A DNA stretch of 64,000 nt, taken from positions 372,001 through 436,000 of the forward strand of contig NZ_CP081964.1 of NCBI RefSeq assembly GCF_019844075.1, written 5' to 3'. This document shows, piece by piece, positions 43,062 through 51,030 of the stretch. This DNA is from Curtobacterium sp. TC1 (GTDB taxonomy: Bacteria > Actinomycetota > Actinomycetes > Actinomycetales > Microbacteriaceae). A program made the position numbers and the translations under genes. Each line of letters begins with the position of its first letter. Within the stretch, counting starts at the first letter, position 1. A model generated the notes under the pieces. It had not been told where the DNA came from. It saw only the letters and a list, made by a program, of their open reading frames with translations, and searched no databases.

Positions 43062-44891
43062 TCACGCCGAGTGGTCGTCCTCGCCAGTCAGCTCCTCGAT
43101 CGTCAGCGCTGCCTGGATGAGCGCCAGGTGGGACAGCCCCTGCGGGATGTTGCCCATGAACGCCCCGTCCTCGCTGATCATCTCGCTGAACAGCCCGACG
43201 TCGTTCGCCTGGCCGACCATGTCGTCCATCAGCGTCCGCGCGTCGTCGATCCGGCCGGTGCAGGCCATCGCGGCCGCGAGCCAGAACGAGCACGCGACGA
43301 ACGGCGATTCCTCGTCCTCGATGCCGGAGTAGCGGTACACCAGCGGACCACGCTGCAGGCGCTCCTCGATCGCCCGGATGGTCGAGGCCATGCGCGGGCC
43401 GCGGTCGAAAGCGCTCATCGCGTGCAGCAGGATCGACGTGTCGAGCGCGTCCGAGCCCGGGTACATCACGTAGTGGCCGCGTTCCTCGTCCCACCCGTTC
43501 TCGGCGACCCACTGCTCGATGAGTTCGCGGTTCTCGATCCACTTCTCGCGGGGGCCGTCGATCATGCCGGCGTCGTGGAGTTCCACGGCGGCGTCGAGTG
43601 CCTGCCAGCAGCCGATCTTGCTCGTGACGTAGTGCTGGGTGTCCTCGAGCTCCCACATGCCGGAGTCCGGTTCCTCCCACCGGTGACAGGCGTCGTCGGC
43701 GAGCTGCTGCAGGACCGCGGCGGTCTTCCGGTCGAGGACGTTGCCGGCGGCCACGTACTGGCGCAGGATCTCGAACACGTCGCCCCAGACCCCGAGCTGC
43801 AGCTGGTCGCCGGCCCGGTTGCCCACCGTGACCGGACCGATGCCGTTCCACCCGGGGACGTCGCGCTCCTCGACGTCGTCGCTCTTCGTGCCGTCGAGCT
43901 CGTAGAAGATCGGCATGTCCTCGTCGTGCTCGGCGATCGTGCGCATCACCCACGACACCGCCGCGTGGGTCTCCTCGCGCAGACCGAACCGGGTCAGGGC
44001 GTGCACGGTGTACGACAGGTCGCGCACCCAGGCGAAGCGGTAGTCCCAGTTCTTGCCGCCCGTCTGGTCTTCGGGCAGGCTCGTGGTCGGTGCCGCCGCG
44101 ATCGCTCCGGTCGGCGAGAAGATGAGCAGCTTCAGGGCGAGGGCGCTCCGCTGCACCGCTTCGGCCCAGGGGCCGTCGTAGGAGAACTCCTCGGACCAGG
44201 TCGCCCAGTTGGCGATCGTCCGGTCCATCGCGGCGAGCGCGCTCTCCGGCCGCGGCATGAAGATCGGCTCGTCGTGCGTCCCGACGATGGTCAGGATGTG
44301 CTTCGAGCCCTCGTCAGCGGTGAACCGGCCGGAGAAGCGCGGGCCGTCGTCGTGCGCCGGGTGGAACCCCTGCTCGACGATGGCGATCGTGATGCCGTCG
44401 ATGCCGATGACGGCGCCGTTCGCGGTGTCGAGGCGCTTCGGCTCGGTGGTGCCCAGCAGGGTGCCCGGCACCACCGCCCACTCGAACTCCACGGAGCCGC
44501 TGACTCCCTGGACACAGCGCGCGACCTCGGCCCACGGCAGGCGGCCGGCGACGCCGGTGACCATCGCGTCCGTCACGGTGGCCTGCCCGGACGAGGTCGT
44601 CCACGTGGTGACGAGGACGTTGGTCCCCGGCAGGTACTCGCGGGAGACCTCGGCCGACCGGTCCACCGGGCGGAGCGCCACGTGGCCGCCGTGCTCGGCG
44701 TCGAGGATGCTCGCGAACACGGGCGGTGAGTCCATCGAGGGGATGGGCAGCCAGTCGATCTGCCCGTCGCGGGCGATGAGCGCGACGGTCCGGCCGTCCC
44801 CGATCGCTCCGTAGGTGCGCAGCGGGGCGTACCCGTCGGTGCGTGCGTGGGTGTCGACCGCGTCGAGAGTGTCTTCGGTGCGCTCCGTCAT
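43062..44891 (-). CDS. Glycoside hydrolase family 15 protein
   Basis: 609 residues, the usual size for actinobacterial GH15 enzymes (glucoamylase- or trehalase-type). The N-terminal beta-sandwich carries YGAIGDGRTVALIARDGQID. The (alpha/alpha)6 barrel has FAWVRDLSYTVHALTRFG, VGNRAGDQLQLGVWGDVFEI and the C-terminal GNIPQGLSHLALIQAAL. No signal peptide, so it acts in the cytoplasm, probably on trehalose or short glucans. The usual YGE signature reads WGD here, a point to check. Downstream of esterase and padC on the same strand. Confidence 0.83.
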   Translation of the reverse strand: MTERTEDTLDAVDTHARTDGYAPLRTYGAIGDGRTVALIARDGQIDWLPIPSMDSPPVFASILDAEHGGHVALRPVDRSAEVSREYLPGTNVLVTTWTTSSGQATVTDAMVTGVAGRLPWAEVARCVQGVSGSVEFEWAVVPGTLLGTTEPKRLDTANGAVIGIDGITIAIVEQGFHPAHDDGPRFSGRFTADEGSKHILTIVGTHDEPIFMPRPESALAAMDRTIANWATWSEEFSYDGPWAEAVQRSALALKLLIFSPTGAIAAAPTTSLPEDQTGGKNWDYRFAWVRDLSYTVHALTRFGLREETHAAVSWVMRTIAEHDEDMPIFYELDGTKSDDVEERDVPGWNGIGPVTVGNRAGDQLQLGVWGDVFEILRQYVAAGNVLDRKTAAVLQQLADDACHRWEEPDSGMWELEDTQHYVTSKIGCWQALDAAVELHDAGMIDGPREKWIENRELIEQWVAENGWDEERGHYVMYPGSDALDTSILLHAMSAFDRGPRMASTIRAIEERLQRGPLVYRYSGIEDEESPFVACSFWLAAAMACTGRIDDARTLMDDMVGQANDVGLFSEMISEDGAFMGNIPQGLSHLALIQAALTIEELTGEDDHSA

Positions 44892-44937
44892 GCACCCAGC
44901 CTGCCCGTGCCCGAGGCGCGACCATCAGGCGGACGTA

Positions 44938-44974
44938 CCCCGCCGGGGACGCCGTGGCGACGGAACCGGCGGGG
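44938..44974. terminator. Hairpin after the esterase gene
   Basis: CCCCGCCGG (44938-44946) and CCGGCGGGG (44966-44974) form a perfect 9-bp stem, just past the minus-strand stop at 44994. Confidence 0.65.
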
Positions 44975-44993
44975 CACGTCGGCAGGCCGACCG

Positions 44994-45794
44994 TCAGCGC
45001 CCGGTCGTCGCCCCGACGAACTCGACGAGGCGGTCCAGCAGCATCCGCCGGAGCGGCACGGACGACCACCCGTGGTCCGCGCCGTCGACGGCGGTGAAGG
45101 TCGCACCGGGGAGCTGGTCGCCGTACCGCCGGCCGTAGTCGATCGGCACGATCTGGTCCGCGGTCCCGTGCAGGACCTGGGCGGGTCCCGTGTAGCGCTC
45201 GATCGAGGCGTACACGTCGAGTCCGGCCGTCACCTCGTCGATGAACGCGGTACCCAGCGGCATGCCGCCGAAGTCGAACCAGCCCTGCTGCCGGGCGGGT
45301 GCCAGCGGCTGTCCCTGGATCGCGTCGTGCTCGGCGATGTCGTCCACGACGACCCCGGCCGGGGACCACAGGGTCAGGGTCGCGACGAGTTCGGGCACCC
45401 GTGCGGCGGCGAGGGCCGACTCGACGGCGCCCAGACTGTGCGCCACGACGTGCACCGGCCGGTCCGCGTCCGTCGCGAGCGCGCGGATCATCGCGACGAC
45501 CTGGTCGACCTCGTCGCCGATGGTGATGTCGGTGAAGTCACCGTCGCTGGTGCCGTGACCGAGGCGACTGTAGGACCGGGCGGGGATGCCACGCTCCGCC
45601 AGCGCGCGGGCGGTCTGCACGAAGAGCTGCTGGCCGCCGGTGTCCGTGCTCCCGAAGCCGTGGACGAGCAGCGCGGCGGGGCCCGTCGCCCTGGGCGCGT
45701 CGATGCCACGAGCAGCCGGCACGGCGCTCCCGAGCTGCCAACCGCGGAGTGTCCGTCCGCGGTGGTCGAGCGTGACCGGGAGGAACGCGGTCAT
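44994..45794 (-). CDS. Alpha/beta hydrolase, likely cinnamoyl/feruloyl-type esterase
   Basis: 266 residues. Oxyanion HGFGST (residue ~45), nucleophile elbow VAHSLGA, acid Asp in HGTADQIVP, and catalytic His in DGADHGW. The succession SRLGHGTSDGDFTDITIGDE resembles small bacterial cinnamoyl esterases (Est1E-like), which release ferulic and coumaric acids from plant esters. Its start overlaps the padC stop as TGATG, so the esterase and the phenolic acid decarboxylase are made together. The feruloyl specificity is inferred from that context. Confidence 0.78.
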   Translation of the reverse strand: MTAFLPVTLDHRGRTLRGWQLGSAVPAARGIDAPRATGPAALLVHGFGSTDTGGQQLFVQTARALAERGIPARSYSRLGHGTSDGDFTDITIGDEVDQVVAMIRALATDADRPVHVVAHSLGAVESALAAARVPELVATLTLWSPAGVVVDDIAEHDAIQGQPLAPARQQGWFDFGGMPLGTAFIDEVTAGLDVYASIERYTGPAQVLHGTADQIVPIDYGRRYGDQLPGATFTAVDGADHGWSSVPLRRMLLDRLVEFVGATTGR

Positions 45795-46321
45795 CAGTTC
45801 GTCCGGTCTGCGAAGCCGGCGGGGAGGTCGCCGGGGGCGGTGTCGACGACGGATTCGTCGTCCTCGCCGACGTGCTCGAAGAGGGTGATGTGGGCGAACT
45901 CGGGCACCACGTAGATCGGGTAGGTGGGCCCCTGGTCCCGGTACTCGCGCATGCGGTCGAGGTGGTCGTTCTGGAACAGCACCGTCTTGCTGCCGTCCTC
46001 TTCGACCCAGCGAGGGAAGAAGATCGTGCCGTGCAGGACACGCTCGCCGGGGACGACCGTGACGACGACGCTGGTGCCGGTCGGCTCGTTCCAGGACACC
46101 TTGTAGACGCCCGCAGTGAGCGCGACGAGGTCCACCTGCTGGTCCTTCACCCAGCGACCGCCGACCATGCCGGAGTGGATCCGGTAGTCGATGGTCGTCG
46201 CGTTCTTGACGTACATCTCGTACTGCCAGCCGTTCGCGTACGTGTAGACGAAGCGGTGGCCGACGATGCCGGAGAGGTCCTGCTCGGGGACGGGGTGCTC
46301 GACGTTGGTGGTGATGTGCAT
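45794..46321 (-). CDS. padC: Phenolic acid decarboxylase
   Basis: 175 residues. Closely resembles PadC of Bacillus and Lactobacillus: [63 protein letters not shown] and [15 protein letters not shown], including the active-site Tyr, Arg and Glu region. It decarboxylates ferulic, p-coumaric and caffeic acids to vinylphenols in the cytoplasm without cofactor. Divergent from a MarR regulator with a shared operator, the classic phenolic-acid-stress arrangement. Coupled to the downstream esterase. Confidence 0.93.
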   Translation of the reverse strand: MHITTNVEHPVPEQDLSGIVGHRFVYTYANGWQYEMYVKNATTIDYRIHSGMVGGRWVKDQQVDLVALTAGVYKVSWNEPTGTSVVVTVVPGERVLHGTIFFPRWVEEDGSKTVLFQNDHLDRMREYRDQGPTYPIYVVPEFAHITLFEHVGEDDESVVDTAPGDLPAGFADRTN

Positions 46322-46331
46322 GCTGTTGAGT

Positions 46332-46379
46332 TTGCTACCGAACTACGTTTGTTGCAAGCGCACATTCCATGACTACCCT
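46332..46379. promoter_or_regulatory. padC/marR intergenic operator and promoter
   Basis: TTGC (46332-46335) to GCAA (46354-46357) bound an imperfect inverted repeat with AAC/GTT halves inside. The MarR gene has -35 TTGCAA (46352-46357), a 16-bp spacer and -10 TACCCT (46374-46379), 6 nt before its GTG. The region is AT-rich for this window. Confidence 0.6.
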
Positions 46380-46385
46380 GGGAAC

Positions 46386-46859
46386 GTGGACGAGCGACCG
46401 GACGAACCCGACCTCCGCCGGGTGGCCCGACGACTGAGCGCGGAGATCGGCCCGTTCCGTCGGACGCTGCTCACCACCGCGCGACACTCCGTCGCCCTGC
46501 CCGACATCCCGGACGCGCAGATCGAGGTGCTCCGGCGGCTCGACGAGGACGGGTGGTCGAGTCCCACCGCGCTCGGCCGCACGCTCGGCCTGGCCCGGTC
46601 GACGGTGAGCAACCTCGTCGCCGCGATGGAGGGAGACGGGCTGGTCGAACGTCGGCTCGCACGCGGTGACGGCCGGAGCACCGAGGTCGGGCTGACCGAC
46701 CTCGCTGCACGGCGACTCGCCGACTACGACGCATCCGCCGAGCGGGTGCTCGTCGATGCGTTGACGGCGCTCTCCGATGGTGACCAGCGGGTGCTCGCCG
46801 ACGCGATGCCCGCACTCGGACGACTGCGTGCCCGACTCGACGCGCGCGCCACCGACTGA
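46386..46859 (+). CDS. MarR family regulator, probable controller of padC
   Basis: 157 residues. The winged helix covers residues ~45-110 (PTALGRTLGLARSTVSNLVA, then MEGDGLVERRLARGDGRSTE with the DxRxxE wing). The helical C-terminus dimerises. Location, 64 bp from padC and divergent, plus the inverted repeat between them, suggest it senses phenolic acids. In Bacillus this job is done by PadR, a different family, so the analogy is functional only. Leaderless GTG start. Confidence 0.82.
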   Translation: MDERPDEPDLRRVARRLSAEIGPFRRTLLTTARHSVALPDIPDAQIEVLRRLDEDGWSSPTALGRTLGLARSTVSNLVAAMEGDGLVERRLARGDGRSTEVGLTDLAARRLADYDASAERVLVDALTALSDGDQRVLADAMPALGRLRARLDARATD

Positions 46860-46908
46860 CCGGTCCGCCCCGCGGTCTCCTGTGACCGTTGCCTCACGGA
46901 ATCTGCAT

Positions 46909-46954
46909 CCCGGGCGTGTCGCGCTTGTGCAGCCCGGGCGTGTCGAACTACTGT
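46909..46954 (+). promoter_or_regulatory. 24-bp-spaced direct repeats and -10 box upstream of rtcB
   Basis: CCCGGGCGTGTCG occurs at 46909-46921 and 46933-46945, 24 bp apart. TACTGT (46949-46954) follows as a -10 box. The repeats could be activator sites. The 424-bp gap 46860-47283 also contains a small reading frame (47026-47124); nothing else was recognised in it. Confidence 0.5.
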
Positions 46955-47025
46955 CGACCCCTGCCCGCCAGCGCGATCGCTGACGGGCACGACCGCCCGC
47001 CCCGGGCACACCGGAAGGACCGCGC

Positions 47026-47124
47026 ATGCGCGCCGTGCAGCACAACGAGGAACGCGTCGAGCTCCAGCTCGCCGCGGCCGCCGTGCTGCTCGAGCAGCAG
47101 CGGTCCCTCCGCTATCCCGCGTAG
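47026..47124 (+). CDS. Possible small protein upstream of rtcB, 32 aa
   Basis: MRAVQHNEERVELQLAAAAV ... LRYPA, in a transcript predicted to begin near 46961. GGAAGGA precedes the ATG by a normal distance. It lies 159 bp before rtcB. It could be a translated leader peptide or a true small protein, or noise. Confidence 0.35.
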   Translation: MRAVQHNEERVELQLAAAAVLLEQQRSLRYPA

Positions 47125-47283
47125 GCACGCGACGTCCCACGACGCCTGCGTGCCCACCCGGCCCGGGGCGTTCGTCATCACCGCTTCCTCCCGTCCGTCC
47201 GCCACGTCCGGCGACGACCAGGAGGCCAAGCGTGCGACCGTCTCGGACCGTCACCTCGACCGTCACGAAAGCGAGACGACACC

Positions 47284-48450
47284 ATGGAGAAGATCAACGA
47301 CCGGTTGCTCAGCTGGGCCTCGATGCTCGAGGACAACACCGAGCAGCAGGCCCGCACGACCGCACGCATGCCGTTCGTGTTCCCGCACCTGGCCCTGATG
47401 CCGGACGCCCACCTCGGCCTCGGGGCCACCGTCGGGTCCGTCATCCCGACGCTCGGCGCGGTCATGCCGGCTGCCGTCGGCGTGGACATCGGCTGCGGCA
47501 TGATCGCGGTCCGGACCCAGTTCACCGCCGCCGACCTGCCCGCCGACCTGCAGGGCCTGCGCGAGCAGATCGAGCGCGCGATCCCGCTGTCGGCGGGTGC
47601 GTCGAACCGGAAGATCGTCGCGACCGCCGCGCCGCGGATCGCCGAGCTCGAGGCCATGGCCGAGACCGCCGGGTTCGACCCCACGCAGGTGCACGGTGGC
47701 TGGCGGAACCAGCTCGGCACGCTCGGCTCCGGGAACCACTTCATCGAGGTCTCCCTCGACGAGGAGGACCGGGTCTGGCTCTTCCTGCACTCCGGATCGC
47801 GGGGCGTCGGGAACAAGATCGCGCAGCGGCACATCACGGTCGCCAAGCGGCTGATGGAGCGCTGGTGGATCCAGCTGGCGGACCCCGACCTGGCCTACCT
47901 GGTCGAGGGCACGCCGGAGTTCGACCGGTACATCGCCGAGCTGCGGTGGGCCCAGCACTTCGCGCTGCTCAACCGTGAGGAGATGATGGACCGTGTCGTG
48001 CGGCAGCTGTCCGAGGTCGTCGGCACCCCCGTCGACGAGCAGGAGCGGATCAACTGCCACCACAACTTCACGCAGCGTGAGACGCACTGGGGCAAGTCCG
48101 TGTGGGTCTCGCGCAAGGGCGCGATCCAGGCGACGGCCGGCCAGGCCGGGCTGATCCCCGGGTCGATGGGCACCGCGTCGTACGTGGTCGAGGGGCTCGG
48201 CAACAAGCCCTCGCTCGAGTCGTCCCCGCACGGTGCCGGCCGACTGTTCTCGCGGAGCGCGGCCCGGCGGACCTTCACCCACGAGCAGCTGCGCGAGGCG
48301 ATGGTCGGCATCGAGTACCGCGACACCGACGCGTTCCTCGACGAGATCCCCGGGGCGTACAAGCCGATCGACCAGGTCATGGCGGACGCGTCGGAGCTCG
48401 TGTCGATCCGGCACACGCTGCGCCAGGTCGTCAACGTGAAGGGGGACTGA
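47284..48450 (+). CDS. rtcB: RtcB RNA-splicing ligase
   Basis: 388 residues. Metal site LMPDAHLGLGATVGSVIP and VGVDIGCGM (C71), GSGNHFIE, CHHNFTQRE, and the guanylylated His in SPHGAGRLFSRSAA (H316). It joins 2',3'-cyclic phosphate or 3'-phosphate ends to 5'-OH ends with GTP, in RNA repair or tRNA/rRNA healing. No archease gene is adjacent. ATG start with GAAAGCGAG upstream. The DUF6226 gene starts 2 bp after its stop. Confidence 0.95.
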   Translation: MEKINDRLLSWASMLEDNTEQQARTTARMPFVFPHLALMPDAHLGLGATVGSVIPTLGAVMPAAVGVDIGCGMIAVRTQFTAADLPADLQGLREQIERAIPLSAGASNRKIVATAAPRIAELEAMAETAGFDPTQVHGGWRNQLGTLGSGNHFIEVSLDEEDRVWLFLHSGSRGVGNKIAQRHITVAKRLMERWWIQLADPDLAYLVEGTPEFDRYIAELRWAQHFALLNREEMMDRVVRQLSEVVGTPVDEQERINCHHNFTQRETHWGKSVWVSRKGAIQATAGQAGLIPGSMGTASYVVEGLGNKPSLESSPHGAGRLFSRSAARRTFTHEQLREAMVGIEYRDTDAFLDEIPGAYKPIDQVMADASELVSIRHTLRQVVNVKGD

Positions 48451-48451
48451 C

Positions 48452-49069
48452 GTGACGGTCGCGACCCTGCCCGACGTCCTGCGCGCCGTCGAGTCCGCGT
48501 GGGTGGCGCGGCCCGAGCACGACGTCTCGTGGCCGGCCCCGCATCCGGACCGTGCTCCGCTCGACGAGGAGTACTCGCGCGTCACCGACCCCGAGCGGTA
48601 CCTCGTGGTCGGTGCGCGCGTGGAGGTGTGGGTCGAAGTCCTCGTCGACCTCGGCCTGGCCGAGCGGACCACGCGGCCCGACGGCGTCCTCCAGCTCGTC
48701 CCGGTCGCCGACGGCGCGCTGGTGCTCGACGTCGACGTGCGGTCGATGGACGGGCTCCCGGGCACCGCCGTCGACCTGTCCGTCGGTGACCCGGCTGCCG
48801 TGGTCGGATCGCAGCCGAACTGCGGGTGCGATGCGTGCGACGACGGCTCCGAGACCCTGCTCGAGGCGGTCGACGAGATGTTCGTCGGCATCCTCGGTGG
48901 TGGCTTCGTCCTCATCGACTCGAAGCACTCGCAGATCGTCGCGACGGCGAACGGCTGGAGTGCCACGGGCAACCCCGGGGACGTCGCTGCGGCGGTCGCC
49001 GCAGCGCGACGCGGCGAGCGCCGTCGGGGGCGGCGCACCCTGGTCGGCGCGGCCTGGTGGGTGCGCTGA
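48452..49069 (+). CDS. DUF6226 family protein
   Basis: 205 residues. DRAPLDEEYSRVTDPERYLVVGARVEVW is the recognisable N-terminal signature of this actinobacterial family (shown in part: EEYSRVTDPERY). A short Cys cluster QPNCGCDACDDGSE near residue 125 may bind metal. Otherwise alpha/beta with no known function. Only 1 bp separates it from rtcB, so they are coupled; a role in the same repair process is a guess. A CGGGAGGC-type terminator follows. Confidence 0.65.
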   Translation: MTVATLPDVLRAVESAWVARPEHDVSWPAPHPDRAPLDEEYSRVTDPERYLVVGARVEVWVEVLVDLGLAERTTRPDGVLQLVPVADGALVLDVDVRSMDGLPGTAVDLSVGDPAAVVGSQPNCGCDACDDGSETLLEAVDEMFVGILGGGFVLIDSKHSQIVATANGWSATGNPGDVAAAVAAARRGERRRGRRTLVGAAWWVR

Positions 49070-49080
49070 CGACGGTGCAG

Positions 49081-49118
49081 ACGGGAGGCGCGGACCGGAC
49101 CCGCCCCGCGCCTCCCGT
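49081..49118 (+). terminator. Hairpin terminator, CGGGAGGC family
   Basis: ACGGGAGGCGCGG (49081-49093) pairs perfectly with CCGCGCCTCCCGT (49106-49118). Confidence 0.75.
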
Positions 49119-49188
49119 TCGGTGCCGGGCAGCGCCACAGCCCGGCGCGGCCCGGACAGACCGGCCCGCGTCGGGCACGCTTGACCGG

Positions 49189-50022
49189 ATGAGCGACACG
49201 GCAGAGCAGGCAGCACGGCAGACCGGACGACAGGTCCGACGAGCGGCGGACAGCCGCTGGTTCGAGCTGACCGCTCGCGCTGGCTTCGTCGGCAGCGGCA
49301 TCGTCCACCTGCTGATCGGGTACCTCGCGATCCTGCTCGGCGTCGGCAACGCGTCCTCCGGCGGTGAGACCGACCAGTCCGGAGCACTGCAGCAGATCGC
49401 CGCCGTGCCCGGTGGGGTGTTCCTGCTCTGGCTGATCGCGATCGGTACGGCCGCACTCACCGTGCGTCTCGTCGTCGAGGCGATCGTCGGCGGCCGTTCG
49501 GACTCCACCCGGGGCTGGCTCGCCCGGCTCAAGGACGTCGCGAAGGCCGTGGTCTACGGGATCATCGCGTACTCGTCGGCCTCGTACGCCCTCGGCGCCG
49601 GGTCGAGTTCCAGCAGCTCGTCGCAGAGCGCCGCGGCGAAGACCCTCGCGACGCCCGGTGGGGTGTTCGTGCTGCTCCTCGCCGGCGCGATCGCGGTCGC
49701 GGTCGGCATCGGGCTCGTCGTGATCGGCTGCCGCCGGTCGTTCCGCAAGCAGATCACGCGACCGTCGGGCCAGCTCGACCGTGTCGTCACCGTGCTCGGG
49801 GTGGTCGGGTACGTCGGCAAGGGCATCGCCGTGGTCATCGTCGGTGTGCTCATCGGCGTGGCCGGACTGCAGAGCGACCCCGATCAGGCGACGGGCCTCG
49901 ACGCAGCGTTCGACGCGGTGCGCTCGATGCCCGGCGGCGTGTTCGTCCTGGTCGCGATCGGCATCGGGTTCCTCGCCTTCGGCGTCTACAGCTTCTTCCG
50001 CGCGCGGTACGCCCGCCTCTGA
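49189..50022 (+). CDS. DUF1206 membrane protein
   Basis: 277 residues with three repeats of a two-helix unit: GFVGSGIVHLLIGYLAI, KAVVYGIIAYSSASYAL and GYVGKGIAVVIVGVLIG, each followed by a PGG(V)F turn (AVPGGVFLL, TPGGVFVLL, MPGGVFVLV). This is the DUF1206 pattern; function unknown. The ATG follows CACGCT by 7 nt. The serine run SSSSSSSQS lies in the second loop. Confidence 0.83.
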   Translation: MSDTAEQAARQTGRQVRRAADSRWFELTARAGFVGSGIVHLLIGYLAILLGVGNASSGGETDQSGALQQIAAVPGGVFLLWLIAIGTAALTVRLVVEAIVGGRSDSTRGWLARLKDVAKAVVYGIIAYSSASYALGAGSSSSSSSQSAAAKTLATPGGVFVLLLAGAIAVAVGIGLVVIGCRRSFRKQITRPSGQLDRVVTVLGVVGYVGKGIAVVIVGVLIGVAGLQSDPDQATGLDAAFDAVRSMPGGVFVLVAIGIGFLAFGVYSFFRARYARL

Positions 50023-50083
50023 CGTGCCGGGCGAGCTCGGTCCGGCTGAGGGAGCACGGAGCCGGCGCCGGTAGACCGGTCCG

Positions 50084-50959
50084 ATGAGCACCAGCGTGAC
50101 GACCGGACCCGCGACCGTCTTCTCCGACACCCGGGCGGTCCTCGCCGAGAGCATCGTGTGGGACCCGTCGGCGCAGCTGCTCCGGTGGACCGACATCACC
50201 CTCGGCACGCTCGTCACCGCGCGGGCCGACGGCACCGTCGTGTCGACCGTCCCGCTCCCGCCGCCGCTCGCGAGCTTCCAGCCGCGGGCGTCCGGTGGGT
50301 TCGTCGCGGCCCTCGGCGACACCGTCGTCGTGACCGACGAGCACGGGGCGATCGAACGTGAACTCACCCGCGTCGAGCACGCCACCGCCGGCCTCCGGTT
50401 CAACGAGGGCAAGTGCGACCCGTTCGGCCGGTTCCTGGTCGGCAGCATGAACCTGACGACCGGGGAACCCGACGGCGCGCTCTACTCGGTCGAGGCCGAC
50501 GGCACGACGCGGCTGCTCCGTGGCGGCTTCGGCGTGACGAACGGCTTCGAGTGGTCGGACGACGGCACCGTGATGTACGTCACCGACACGAGCGCGTCGA
50601 CGATCTACCGCGGTTCCTACGGTCCTGACGGCGTACTCGGCGAGCTCGAACCGTTCGTCGTCGGCCACGCGCACGACGGTCTGGTCCGCGACGACGAGGG
50701 CTGCTCCTGGAGCGCGATCTACGGCGGCGGCCGGGTGGAGCGGTACGGCCCGGACGGGTCGCACCTCGAGACCGTGGAGCTGCCGACCCCGAACGTGACG
50801 TCGGTGGCCTTCGGCGGCCCGGACATGTCGACCCTGTTCGTCGCCTCGGCGCGGGAGAACCTCACCGAGGAGCAGCTCGAGCAGCACCCGTCCTCGGGGG
50901 CGATCCTCGCGGTGCCGACCCGGGTGCACGGGTTCCCCGCGAACACCTTCAGCGGCTGA
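50084..50959 (+). CDS. SMP-30/gluconolactonase/LRE family protein
   Basis: 291 residues, six-bladed beta-propeller. Metal ligands by family pattern: ESIVWDPS (Glu), GKCDPFGRFLVG, VTNGFEWSDDG (Asn) and HAHDGLVRDDEG (Asp). These enzymes hydrolyse sugar lactones, giving aldonic acids. No signal peptide. It stands between DUF1206 and an alpha/beta hydrolase with no evident shared pathway. Confidence 0.85.
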   Translation: MSTSVTTGPATVFSDTRAVLAESIVWDPSAQLLRWTDITLGTLVTARADGTVVSTVPLPPPLASFQPRASGGFVAALGDTVVVTDEHGAIERELTRVEHATAGLRFNEGKCDPFGRFLVGSMNLTTGEPDGALYSVEADGTTRLLRGGFGVTNGFEWSDDGTVMYVTDTSASTIYRGSYGPDGVLGELEPFVVGHAHDGLVRDDEGCSWSAIYGGGRVERYGPDGSHLETVELPTPNVTSVAFGGPDMSTLFVASARENLTEEQLEQHPSSGAILAVPTRVHGFPANTFSG

Positions 50960-51030
50960 CCGGGCGGGAGTGCACGCTGCGGCGGGGTCCGCAGGTATCG
51001 TGGGCGCTCGCCCGACCCGAGGAGACCCAC

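Noticed and set aside
47263-50448. A 1,061-codon open frame on the minus strand across rtcB, DUF6226, DUF1206 and SMP-30
   Set aside because: Spans four well-supported plus-strand genes and contains no recognisable motif.
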